Of a stretch of 6,413 bases of DNA, positions 1-6,245 are shown one piece after another (position 1 is the stretch's first letter; each line of letters starts with the position of its first letter). Source of the DNA: Chloroflexota bacterium. GTDB lineage: Bacteria; Chloroflexota; Limnocylindria; P2-11E. The stretch is taken from the NCBI GenBank assembly GCA_016875665.1, contig VGPA01000078.1:1-6413 (forward strand). Reading direction: 5' to 3'. The position numbers and the translations under genes were made by a program. The notes below the pieces were generated by a model. That model was given only the letters and a program-made list of their open reading frames with translations, was not told the origin of the DNA and did not search any database.

Positions 1-542
1 CCCGTCGGCACCACCCGGCCGGCCAGGCGCGCCGCCTCGCCGTCGTGGGGCGTCAGCACCGTGCGGCCCGGCAGCAGGCCAGTCCAGTCATCCGTCCGGG
101 CAAGCGCGTTGAGGCCGTCGGCGTCGACGACCGTCGCGAGCGAGCGGGCGTTGCGCAGTGCGGCCGCCACGAAGTCGTCCGTACCCGCGGCATGGGCGAG
201 CCCGGGGCCGATCAGGAGTGCACGCGTGCGCTCGCCGAACACCGTTTGCAGCTGCGCCGCGGCGGCGACCGCGACGACGCCCGGCTGGGATTCGGCGAGC
301 GGGTACAGCGTGACGTTGGGGTCGTGCCCGGCGATGAGGTCGGTGACGGTGCGCGCCGCGGCCACCGTGACAACGCCTGCGCCGCTGCGCAGCGCGGCGC
401 GGGAGGCGAGCAGGAGGGCGCCGGGATACCGGGCGGAGCCCCCGATCACGACCACTCGGCCGCGGGCCTCTTTGCCGGCGTCCGCCGCGAGCGGCTTCAG
501 CACGGCGCGCACGGCCGCGGCGGTCAGCCCTTGGCTGCTCAC
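1..542 (-). CDS. nnrD: ADP-dependent NAD(P)H-hydrate dehydratase (NnrD/YjeF C-domain type), 3' end off the window
   Basis: The family dehydrates the damaged S-hydrate forms of NADH and NADPH back to the normal cofactors at the expense of ADP, in the cytoplasm (metabolite repair). The first 180 codons are present and the gene continues past base 1. Visible family marks are the ribokinase-like glycine-rich start GGSARYPGA (residues 34-42), RSGAGVVTVA (52-61), GPGL (112-115), VDADGLNAL (139-147) and TPHDGE (164-169). The start is the GTG at 542. No ATG, GTG or TTG lies in frame between it and the acpS stop, and the N-terminus already matches the dehydratase domain. This version therefore lacks the N-terminal epimerase (NnrE) domain found in fused bifunctional Nnr proteins, at least upstream; NnrE may be encoded elsewhere. 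No good Shine-Dalgarno sequence is seen. It is last in the visible operon, 78 bases after acpS. I infer family membership from motifs read by eye and am fairly sure of it. Confidence 0.88.
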   Translation of the reverse strand, partial: MSSQGLTAAAVRAVLKPLAADAGKEARGRVVVIGGSARYPGALLLASRAALRSGAGVVTVAAARTVTDLIAGHDPNVTLYPLAESQPGVVAVAAAAQLQTVFGERTRALLIGPGLAHAAGTDDFVAAALRNARSLATVVDADGLNALARTDDWTGLLPGRTVLTPHDGEAARLAGRVVPT

Positions 543-620
543 TGCCAGCCGCCGGCGTCGGGCAGGCTCCGCCTCGACGTTCGCTCGTCGCGGCGAAGCC
601 GCGCCTCGCTCACGGCCGCC
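543..620 (-). other. acpS-nnrD spacer, GC-rich with overlapping inverted repeats
   Basis: This is the only spacer longer than 12 bases in the window. It contains a perfect 6-bp stem with a 3-base loop at 589-603 (CGCGGC GAA GCCGCG on the plus strand) and a 5-bp stem with a 6-base loop at 575-590 (CGACG, then CGTCG). The two share bases 589-590, so they are alternatives. No T-run follows in the minus-strand transcript, so it does not look like an intrinsic terminator. In the frame of acpS and nnrD it has no stop codon after the acpS TAG. It could be a REP-like intergenic repeat or an RNA-processing hairpin, but stems this short are also expected by chance at this GC content. Confidence 0.4.
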
Positions 621-995
621 CTAACCGTTGACGCCCACCGCAACCGCGACGGCGAGCTCGCGGATGTGCGAGATGCTGACGGTGAGCGGGGAGGTGAGGC
701 CGAGATGCTCGCGGCGGGCTTCGGCCCGTCCGTGCAGCGTCACCGTCGGCTGTCCGGCGCGGGTGCGGCGGATCTCGATCTCGCGCCAGCCGACCCCGCG
801 CACGCCCAGTCCGAGCACCTTCGAGACGGCCTCCTTCGCGGCCCAGCGTCCGGCGAGGTGCTGGACGTTGCGCCGGCAGTACGCGCGCTCCCACTCCGTG
901 TACACGCGGTTGAGGAACCGCTGGTCGTGCTTTTCCAGCACCGCGCCGATGCGGCCGGTCTCGATGATGTCGATGCCGACTTCGGGCGTGCTCAC
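621..995 (-). CDS. acpS: Holo-[acyl-carrier-protein] synthase (AcpS-type phosphopantetheinyl transferase)
   Basis: AcpS moves 4'-phosphopantetheine from coenzyme A to the conserved serine of apo-ACP, which switches on the carrier for fatty-acid synthesis in the cytoplasm. The product is 124 residues, normal for the trimeric AcpS class. The two signature motifs are present: GIDIIETGRI (residues 7-16) with the metal-binding Asp9, and WAAKEAVSKVLG (51-62) with the second acidic ligand Glu55. GWREIEI (69-75) and the C-terminal SISH stretch ending at His110 also fit. The start is a GTG whose first four bases, GTGA, overlap the glmS stop. The next residues give the usual short lead into GIDI, which supports this start over any other. 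There is no properly spaced Shine-Dalgarno sequence, so translation is probably coupled to glmS. It ends with TAG. Confidence 0.95.
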   Translation of the reverse strand: MSTPEVGIDIIETGRIGAVLEKHDQRFLNRVYTEWERAYCRRNVQHLAGRWAAKEAVSKVLGLGVRGVGWREIEIRRTRAGQPTVTLHGRAEARREHLGLTSPLTVSISHIRELAVAVAVGVNG

Positions 996-2836
996 TCCAC
1001 GGTGACACTCTTGGCGAGGTTCCGCGGCTGGTCGACGTCGTTGCCGCGCCGGTCGGCGGCGTGATACGCGAGCAGCTGGAGCGGGACGACGGCGAGCGCC
1101 GGCGTGAGCAGCTCGTTGGTGTGCGGAATGCGGATCACCTCGTCGGCGCGGTCGGCGATCTCCTGATCGTCGTCGTCGGCCAGAGCGATGACGATGCCCG
1201 CGCGCGCACGAACCTCCTGGATGTTCGAGAGCATCTTCTTGTAGTTCGAGTCCCGCGGCACGATCGCGACGACGGGCATGGACTGGTCGATGAGGGCGTT
1301 GATGCCGTGCTTCATTTCGCCCGCCGCGGTTCCCTCGGCGTGGCTGTACGAGAGCTCCTTCAGCTTCAGCGCGCCCTCGAGTGCGGTCGGGTAGTTCACG
1401 CCGCGGCCGAGGAAGATGAAGTCGCTCGCCCTGTGATAGTGGTACGCGAGGGCCCGCACCTTGGCCTCCTCGCGCAGCACCGCGTCCATCAGCGTGGGCA
1501 GGTGGAACACCTCCGCGAGGAGTCGCGACGACTCCGCGGGGGTGACCGTGCCGCGCCGCTGGGCGAGGTGGATCGCGAGCAGGTACAGGTCGACCACCAT
1601 CGCGGTGTAGGCCTTCGTCGAGGCGACGGCGATCTCCGGCCCCGCGTGCAGGTAGATCACGTCGTCGGCCATCCGCGACGCCTGGCTGCCCACGACGTTG
1701 ACGAGCGACAGCAGCCGAGCGCCCTGCTTGCGCCCCTCCTCCATGGCCGCGAGCGTGTCGACGGTCTCGCCGGACTGCGTTACCGCGATGACCAGCTGGC
1801 CCGGCGTGACCACGGGGTTGCGGTAGCGGTACTCGCTCGCGATCTCGACGTCGCAGGGGATGCGCGCGAGGCGCTCGATCAGATACTTGCCCACCAGCGC
1901 CGCGTGGGATGCCGTGCCGCATGCCACGAAGGTGATCCGGCCGAGGGCCCTGGCTCCGGCTTCGTCGAGCTTCAGGTCGCGGTCGAACACCACACGCCCA
2001 CTCGCGCGGTCGACCCGCCCGAGCAGCGTGTCGGAGATCGCGCGCGGCTGCTCGTGGATCTCCTTGAGCATGAAGTGCTTGAAACCGGCCTTCGCCGCGG
2101 CGATGGCATCCCAGGTGATGGTTTCCCTTTCCTTCGCGATGCGCTCCCCCGTCTTCGACAGGAAGCGCACCTCGCCCGGCGTCACCACCACGAGCTCGCC
2201 CGGCTCGACGTAGCTCACGGTCCGGGTGTGCTCGAGGAGCGCGGGCACGTCGGACGCGAGGAAGTTCTCCCCGTCGCCGTAGCCGACGATCACGCCGCCG
2301 GCGTTCGCGATGCGCGCCGCGACGATCTTGCCGGGATCCCGCGCCGAGACGAACGCGAGCGCCGCGGCGCCCTCGAGCCGCGGCACGACCGCGAGCGCGG
2401 CCTCCTCGAGCGACCGGCCCTTCTTCAGCTCGTCCTCGAGGAGGTGCACGACCACCTCGGTATCCGTATCGGAGCGGAAGGTGTGACCCGCCGCGAGGAG
2501 CGGCCCCTTCAGCTCCTCGAAGTTCTCGATGATTCCGTTGTGGATCACGGCGGTCCCGCCGCCGCAGTCCACGTGCGGGTGGGCGTTCGCCTCCGTGGGG
2601 CGGCCGTGGGTCGCCCAGCGAGTGTGCCCGATACCGGTTCTGCCGGCGGCGGGCTCCTTCTGCACCACCGTCGCGAGGTTGTCGAGCTTGCCCTCAGCCC
2701 TCCGCACCTCGAGCACGCCGGCGTTCTGGAGGGCGACGCCGGCCGAGTCATAGCCGCGGTACTCCAGGCGGCGCAGGCCGCCCATGAGCAGCGGCAGGGC
2801 CTCCCTCGTGCCGGCGTAGCCGACGATCCCACACAT
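992..2836 (-). CDS. glmS: Glutamine--fructose-6-phosphate aminotransferase (isomerizing), GlmS
   Basis: GlmS makes glucosamine-6-phosphate from fructose-6-phosphate and glutamine, the first committed step to UDP-GlcNAc, peptidoglycan and LPS. It is 614 residues, the usual length. The N-terminal glutaminase domain starts MCGIVGYAG, so Cys2 is the nucleophile after Met removal, followed by HTRWATHG (71-78), HNGIIENF (99-106) and SDTDTE (122-127). The linker carries KHFMLKEIHEQP (253-264). Two SIS domains follow: CGTASHA (306-312), SQSGET-like TQSGETVDT (353-361), STKAYT (406-411), ALEGALKLKE (485-494) and the C-tail DQPRNLAKSVTVE, with Lys609 matching the catalytic tail lysine. The isomerase loop reads AEGTAAGEMKHGINALID (500-517), less usual than the common KHGP form. 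It starts 12 bases after glmM, a gap too short for a glmS ribozyme; no clear Shine-Dalgarno sequence is seen. Its product feeds GlmM next door. Confidence 0.98.
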   Translation of the reverse strand: MCGIVGYAGTREALPLLMGGLRRLEYRGYDSAGVALQNAGVLEVRRAEGKLDNLATVVQKEPAAGRTGIGHTRWATHGRPTEANAHPHVDCGGGTAVIHNGIIENFEELKGPLLAAGHTFRSDTDTEVVVHLLEDELKKGRSLEEAALAVVPRLEGAAALAFVSARDPGKIVAARIANAGGVIVGYGDGENFLASDVPALLEHTRTVSYVEPGELVVVTPGEVRFLSKTGERIAKERETITWDAIAAAKAGFKHFMLKEIHEQPRAISDTLLGRVDRASGRVVFDRDLKLDEAGARALGRITFVACGTASHAALVGKYLIERLARIPCDVEIASEYRYRNPVVTPGQLVIAVTQSGETVDTLAAMEEGRKQGARLLSLVNVVGSQASRMADDVIYLHAGPEIAVASTKAYTAMVVDLYLLAIHLAQRRGTVTPAESSRLLAEVFHLPTLMDAVLREEAKVRALAYHYHRASDFIFLGRGVNYPTALEGALKLKELSYSHAEGTAAGEMKHGINALIDQSMPVVAIVPRDSNYKKMLSNIQEVRARAGIVIALADDDDQEIADRADEVIRIPHTNELLTPALAVVPLQLLAYHAADRRGNDVDQPRNLAKSVTVE

Positions 2837-2848
2837 GCTCGAGCTGTT

Positions 2849-4174
2849 CTACGCCAGCCGCTCGCGCGCGACCCGGGCAAGCCGGTCGGCCGACGCCACG
2901 GCGACGGACGCGTCGCGCGCCTCGACGGTGATACGCAGCACGGGCTCGGTGCCGCTCGGCCGGACGATGAGCCGTCCCGCCTCGCCCAGGCCGCGCTCGA
3001 CGTCCTCGTACGCGCGCCGGAATTCCGTGTCCTCCCGCCATTGGGCACGCCGCTCGGCCTTCACCGACCGGCTCTCCTGCGGCCAGCGCTCGATGTCGGC
3101 CGCGAGGTCGGCGAGCGGCCGACCGTCCGCGCGCATGACGCGCAGCAGCTCGAGCGCCGAGAGGAGCCCGTCCCCCGTGGTCGCCTTGCGGCGGAAGATG
3201 ACGTGCCCGGACGGCTCGCCGCCCAGCGAGCCGTCGCGCCGCTCCAGCTCCTCCCACACGTAGCGGTCTCCCACCGCGGTGCGGACGAGCTCGATGCCGT
3301 CGCGAGCGAGTGTGGCGGCGAGCCCGCCGTTCGACATGATCGTGCCGACCACCACCTTGGGCACCAGGCCACCGTTGCGCAGCGCATGGCGCGCCGCGAT
3401 CGCGAGCAGCGCGTCCCCGTCGTGGAGCACGCCCGCCGCGTCGCACGCGATCATCCGGTCGCCGTCGCCGTCGAACGCGAAGCCGACGTCGGCGCGACGC
3501 TCGCGGACCGCGCGGATCAACGCCTCGGGCGAGGTGCTCCCGCAGCCGTCGTTGATGTTCGACCCGTCCGGCGTGTCGAAGAGCGTGATCACCTCGGCCC
3601 CCGCGTGCGCCATGACCACGGGCGCCACGCGGTAGGTCGCGCCGTTGGCGCAGTCGAGCACCACACGCATCCCGTCGAGGCGCGGGGCCAGGGCGACCAG
3701 GTGGTCCTCGTAGCCCTTCACGAGCCCGCGCGCGTCGCCCACCAGCCCGATGCCGCCCTCGGTCGGCCGCGGCAGCGCCGGGTCGTCGAGCGCGGCCTGG
3801 ATCCGGTCCTCGACGGCATCCGGCAGCTTGAGGCCGCGGTGATCGAAGAACTTGATCCCGTTGTCGGGCGCTGGGTTGTGCGAGGCGCTGATGACCACGC
3901 CCGCGACGAAGTCGTGGGTGCGGGCGAGGTGCGCGAGCCCGGGGGTCGGCACGTGGCCGACCAGCAGCACCTCGACACCCACGGAGCACAGGCCGGCGGC
4001 GAGCGACCCTTCGAGCATCCGGCCGGAGCGCCGGGTGTCGCGCCCGATGACGACCCTCGCGCCGGGGCCGCCCAGCACGTGTCCGGCGGCGCGGCCAAGG
4101 CTGAGCGCGAGCTCGGGGGTCAGGTCGCGGTTGGCGACCCCGCGTACGCCGTCGGTGCCGAACAAACGACTCAT
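2849..4174 (-). CDS. glmM: Phosphoglucosamine mutase GlmM
   Basis: GlmM converts glucosamine-6-phosphate to glucosamine-1-phosphate, the substrate of GlmU, on the route to UDP-GlcNAc. In several Firmicutes it also binds CdaA and lowers c-di-AMP output. The product is 441 residues, full length for the family. All four active-site motifs of the alpha-D-phosphohexomutases are intact: ISASHNP (95-101) with phosphorylated Ser98, the metal loop DGDGDR (235-240), the sugar-binding GGEPSGH (318-324), and the phosphate loop RPSGTEP (405-411). The N-terminus MSRLFGTDGVRG is typical and fixes the ATG at 4174. That ATG overlaps the upstream YbbR gene's stop as ATGA. An AGGAA sits directly against the ATG, too close to be an ideal Shine-Dalgarno site, so coupling is likely. 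The stop is TAG, 12 bases before glmS. Confidence 0.98.
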   Translation of the reverse strand: MSRLFGTDGVRGVANRDLTPELALSLGRAAGHVLGGPGARVVIGRDTRRSGRMLEGSLAAGLCSVGVEVLLVGHVPTPGLAHLARTHDFVAGVVISASHNPAPDNGIKFFDHRGLKLPDAVEDRIQAALDDPALPRPTEGGIGLVGDARGLVKGYEDHLVALAPRLDGMRVVLDCANGATYRVAPVVMAHAGAEVITLFDTPDGSNINDGCGSTSPEALIRAVRERRADVGFAFDGDGDRMIACDAAGVLHDGDALLAIAARHALRNGGLVPKVVVGTIMSNGGLAATLARDGIELVRTAVGDRYVWEELERRDGSLGGEPSGHVIFRRKATTGDGLLSALELLRVMRADGRPLADLAADIERWPQESRSVKAERRAQWREDTEFRRAYEDVERGLGEAGRLIVRPSGTEPVLRITVEARDASVAVASADRLARVARERLA

Positions 4175-5382
4175 TTCCTGACCATGGTGACGGGCACGCG
4201 CGCGGGCTGCACGGCCTGCACCGTGAGACCGTCGGGGGCCCGGACGGCCACCGCCACCTGGTGCGCGCCCTGGGCGAGCCCGGCGACGTCGATCGTCGCC
4301 GCGAGCTGGGCGGCGGTGAGCGTCGCGAGCGCGGACTGCGGCCCAGCGATCACGACGTCGACGCTGCGCGTCTCGTACTCGACGGAGAGCCCTTCCCCCG
4401 TCCCCTTCGCGACGAGGCCGAGCGCGAAGCCGCGCGACCCGGTCTGCGCCACCACCGTAACCCGCACCGTCACGCCGCCCGGACGGACGAGCGCGACGCC
4501 CTCGGGCAACACCAGCGCCACCGTCGCGGCGCGGTCGCGCTCGAGATCGCCCACGTCGAACGGAGCCGTGGCGAGGGAGTCGAGCGCGGCCAGCCGCTCC
4601 TGCGAGCCGCGCACCGTCATCGCGGCGGGCTCGACCTGCACTCGCGTGACCGCGAATCCCGCCGCCACCGAGCCGCGCAGCGACGGCACCACCGGGACGG
4701 TCCTCGTCGTGGCCGCGGGCAGCACCGGCACGCGCACCTCGACGGCGGACGGTGCGAGCGCGACCCCCTCGACCCTGGCACCGGACGCGTCGACGGGCGA
4801 CGGCTGCGCGGTCTGGAGCACGTCGAGCGGCGCGTCGCCGAACCGAACGGTCACCAGAAGCGCGGTCACCGAGGCGACGAGCGTCTCGGGTCCGGTGAGC
4901 GTCACCTCGCGCGGGGCGAGCACCGCGTCCCCCGCGATGGATCCCGCGGGCGGGCCGTTGGCGAAGCGCGCCTGCACGGCGATCGTGCGGCTCGTCACGC
5001 GCTCGATCCGCAGCGTCACGGTCGCCGGGGCCACCTCCACCACCGACACACGCGGGTCGGCGGCGCTCACCCGGATCGGCACCTCGAAGGTTCCGCCCGC
5101 CGCCGCGTCGATGCCACCCAGGTCGGCCGTCGCGCGGAGATCGGCGAGCGTCACACGGGGCAGCACGCTCGACTCGGGGCCGCGCAGGCGCACGGCGACG
5201 TCGCCGAGCGCGCTCCGCAGCACCACGCCGCTCGGGAGCTCCGGGCGCTCGAGCGGCACCCGCCCGTCGAAGGCGATCGTCGCGATCCGCTCCACGCTCG
5301 CCTGGGCCGCGAGCACCCACATCACCATCGCCATCACGACGGCCGCCGCTTTGAGCGGCAGGTCGCGGACGAGGAGTCTCAC
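4171..5382 (-). CDS. cdaR: YbbR-repeat membrane-anchored protein, CdaR-type regulator of the diadenylate cyclase
   Basis: CdaR proteins are membrane-anchored extracytoplasmic proteins that bind CdaA and modulate c-di-AMP synthesis in Firmicutes; here that role is inferred from family and position. The product is 403 residues. It has a short basic N-terminus (MRLLVRDLPLK), one hydrophobic segment at about 12-28, then a region rich in Val, Ala, Thr and Pro that divides into about four YbbR-like beta repeats (roughly 33-128, 132-218, 225-312 and 317-401). Recurrent pieces such as VxLxGPE and VxVxVPV mark the repeats. No enzymatic motif is seen. The chosen start is the GTG at 5382, which overlaps the cdaA stop as GTGA and is followed at once by the anchor sequence. 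The same frame stays open far upstream, but that stretch is antisense-like noise within cdaA's reading region. The stop overlaps the glmM ATG. Confidence 0.9.
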   Translation of the reverse strand: MRLLVRDLPLKAAAVVMAMVMWVLAAQASVERIATIAFDGRVPLERPELPSGVVLRSALGDVAVRLRGPESSVLPRVTLADLRATADLGGIDAAAGGTFEVPIRVSAADPRVSVVEVAPATVTLRIERVTSRTIAVQARFANGPPAGSIAGDAVLAPREVTLTGPETLVASVTALLVTVRFGDAPLDVLQTAQPSPVDASGARVEGVALAPSAVEVRVPVLPAATTRTVPVVPSLRGSVAAGFAVTRVQVEPAAMTVRGSQERLAALDSLATAPFDVGDLERDRAATVALVLPEGVALVRPGGVTVRVTVVAQTGSRGFALGLVAKGTGEGLSVEYETRSVDVVIAGPQSALATLTAAQLAATIDVAGLAQGAHQVAVAVRAPDGLTVQAVQPARVPVTMVRK

Positions 5383-6245
5383 CGTGCATCGCGCTGTTTG
5401 GCGGGCGCCGAACCGGCGGTGGGGACGCGCAGCGGCTGCGGGCCGTGCAGCCGCGGCCGCAGCAGCGAGATGAGCACGCGCCGGAGCCGCTCCTCGACGA
5501 GCCCGCCGATGATCCGGCCGTTGTTCGCGACGGAGATCGCCTGGGTCTCCTCGGACACGACCACCGTGACCGCGTCGGTTTGGGTGCTGATCGAGAGCGC
5601 CGCGCGGTGACGGAGCCCGTACCGGTGGATCGCGCGCTCGGGCGCCTCGTCGATGGGCAGCAGGCACCCCGCGGCGACGATCTGGTCGCCGCGCACGATG
5701 ACCGCCCCGTCGTGAAGGGGCGAGCGGACCGTGAAGATGGACGCGAGCAGCTCCGCGGTGAGCCGCCCCTGCACCGGCACCCCCGTCTCGCTGTAGTCCT
5801 GGAGCCCGGTGCCGCGCTCGATCGCGATGAGCGCGCCGTGGTGCGCCGCGCTCATGAGCAGCGAGGCGCGGACGAGCTCTTCGACCGCGGCCTCGACCTG
5901 CTCGTCCGAGCTCTGCGCGAGAAGCCGGTTGAGCGGGCCGAGCCGCCCGAGCGTGCCGAGCGCGCGGCGCAGTTCGGGCTGGAAGATGATCGGAATCGCG
6001 ACCAGGGCCAGGGCGAAGGTGGCCTGGAGCAGGACCGTCGTGAGCGTGAGCCGCAGCAGGACGGCGAGCAGGTAGACGCACACGAGGACGAGCACACCGA
6101 GCAGGAGCTGCACCGCCCGGGTGCCTCGGATGAGGACGAGCAGGTAGTAGACGAAGACCGCGACGATCGCGATGTCGAGCACGTTGTTCCAGCCGCAGCA
6201 CTGCCCGCGCAGCAGCCCCGCGAGCTCGTCGCCGATCCGGTCCAT
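5379..6245 (-). CDS. cdaA: Membrane diadenylate cyclase CdaA (DAC/DisA_N domain)
   Basis: CdaA joins two ATP into cyclic di-AMP, a second messenger for potassium and osmolyte balance and cell-wall homeostasis. The product is 288 residues. Three hydrophobic helices (about 22-40, 44-65 and 67-88) are followed by the family hallmark IIFQPELRRAL (86-96) and the cyclase domain. That domain shows GALIAIERGTGL (137-148), PLHDGAVI (176-183) with the DGA motif (179-181), RHRAAL (212-217) and VVSEET (229-234). Two positions are unusual: the motif before RHR is GL rather than GT, and SIST (218-221) replaces the common GISE. The last 25 or so residues are a polar, basic extension. ATG 6245 overlaps the previous gene's stop by one base (TGATG), without an obvious Shine-Dalgarno sequence. 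Downstream it overlaps the YbbR gene, giving the classic cdaA-cdaR-glmM order. Family assignment is firm; activity is probable but not proven given the substitutions. Confidence 0.96.
   Translation of the reverse strand: MDRIGDELAGLLRGQCCGWNNVLDIAIVAVFVYYLLVLIRGTRAVQLLLGVLVLVCVYLLAVLLRLTLTTVLLQATFALALVAIPIIFQPELRRALGTLGRLGPLNRLLAQSSDEQVEAAVEELVRASLLMSAAHHGALIAIERGTGLQDYSETGVPVQGRLTAELLASIFTVRSPLHDGAVIVRGDQIVAAGCLLPIDEAPERAIHRYGLRHRAALSISTQTDAVTVVVSEETQAISVANNGRIIGGLVEERLRRVLISLLRPRLHGPQPLRVPTAGSAPAKQRDAR

Noticed and set aside
589..603. Intrinsic terminator after acpS
   Set aside because: The stem is only 6 bp and no U-run follows in the minus-strand transcript. nnrD continues in the same direction.
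601..612. A 12-base match, GCGCCTCGCTCA, shared with 6322-6333
   Set aside because: In 6.4 kb of GC-rich DNA several exact 12-base matches are expected by chance. No longer homology surrounds the two copies.
45..1064. Plus-strand open frames (45-1064, 61-624 and 628-1005) over nnrD and acpS
   Set aside because: They are opposite recognisable genes, with Arg/Ala-rich low-complexity translations. GC-rich shadow frames.
2837..2848. Possible glmS ribozyme or riboswitch ahead of glmS
   Set aside because: Only 12 bases separate glmM from glmS. The known ribozyme needs well over 100 bases, and no such core is seen.
2748..3989. Other minus-strand frames within the glmM and glmS region (2748-3989, 621-1922 and 2545-3048)
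   Set aside because: They are out of frame with the catalytic motifs, and their Arg-rich translations show no family features. The 621-1922 frame is real only in its last 124 codons (acpS).
1061..5473. A 1470-codon open frame on the plus strand running across glmS, glmM and the YbbR gene
   Set aside because: It lies antisense to three genes with intact motifs and has an Arg, His, Asp and Ala-rich composition without domains. Long antisense frames are expected at this GC content.
5383..6201. Upstream extension of the YbbR frame to an ATG at 6201, giving a 676-residue fusion
   Set aside because: The added part is a shadow of cdaA, Arg/Ala/Pro-rich without domain signs. The GTG at 5382 precedes a normal membrane anchor and overlaps the cdaA stop.
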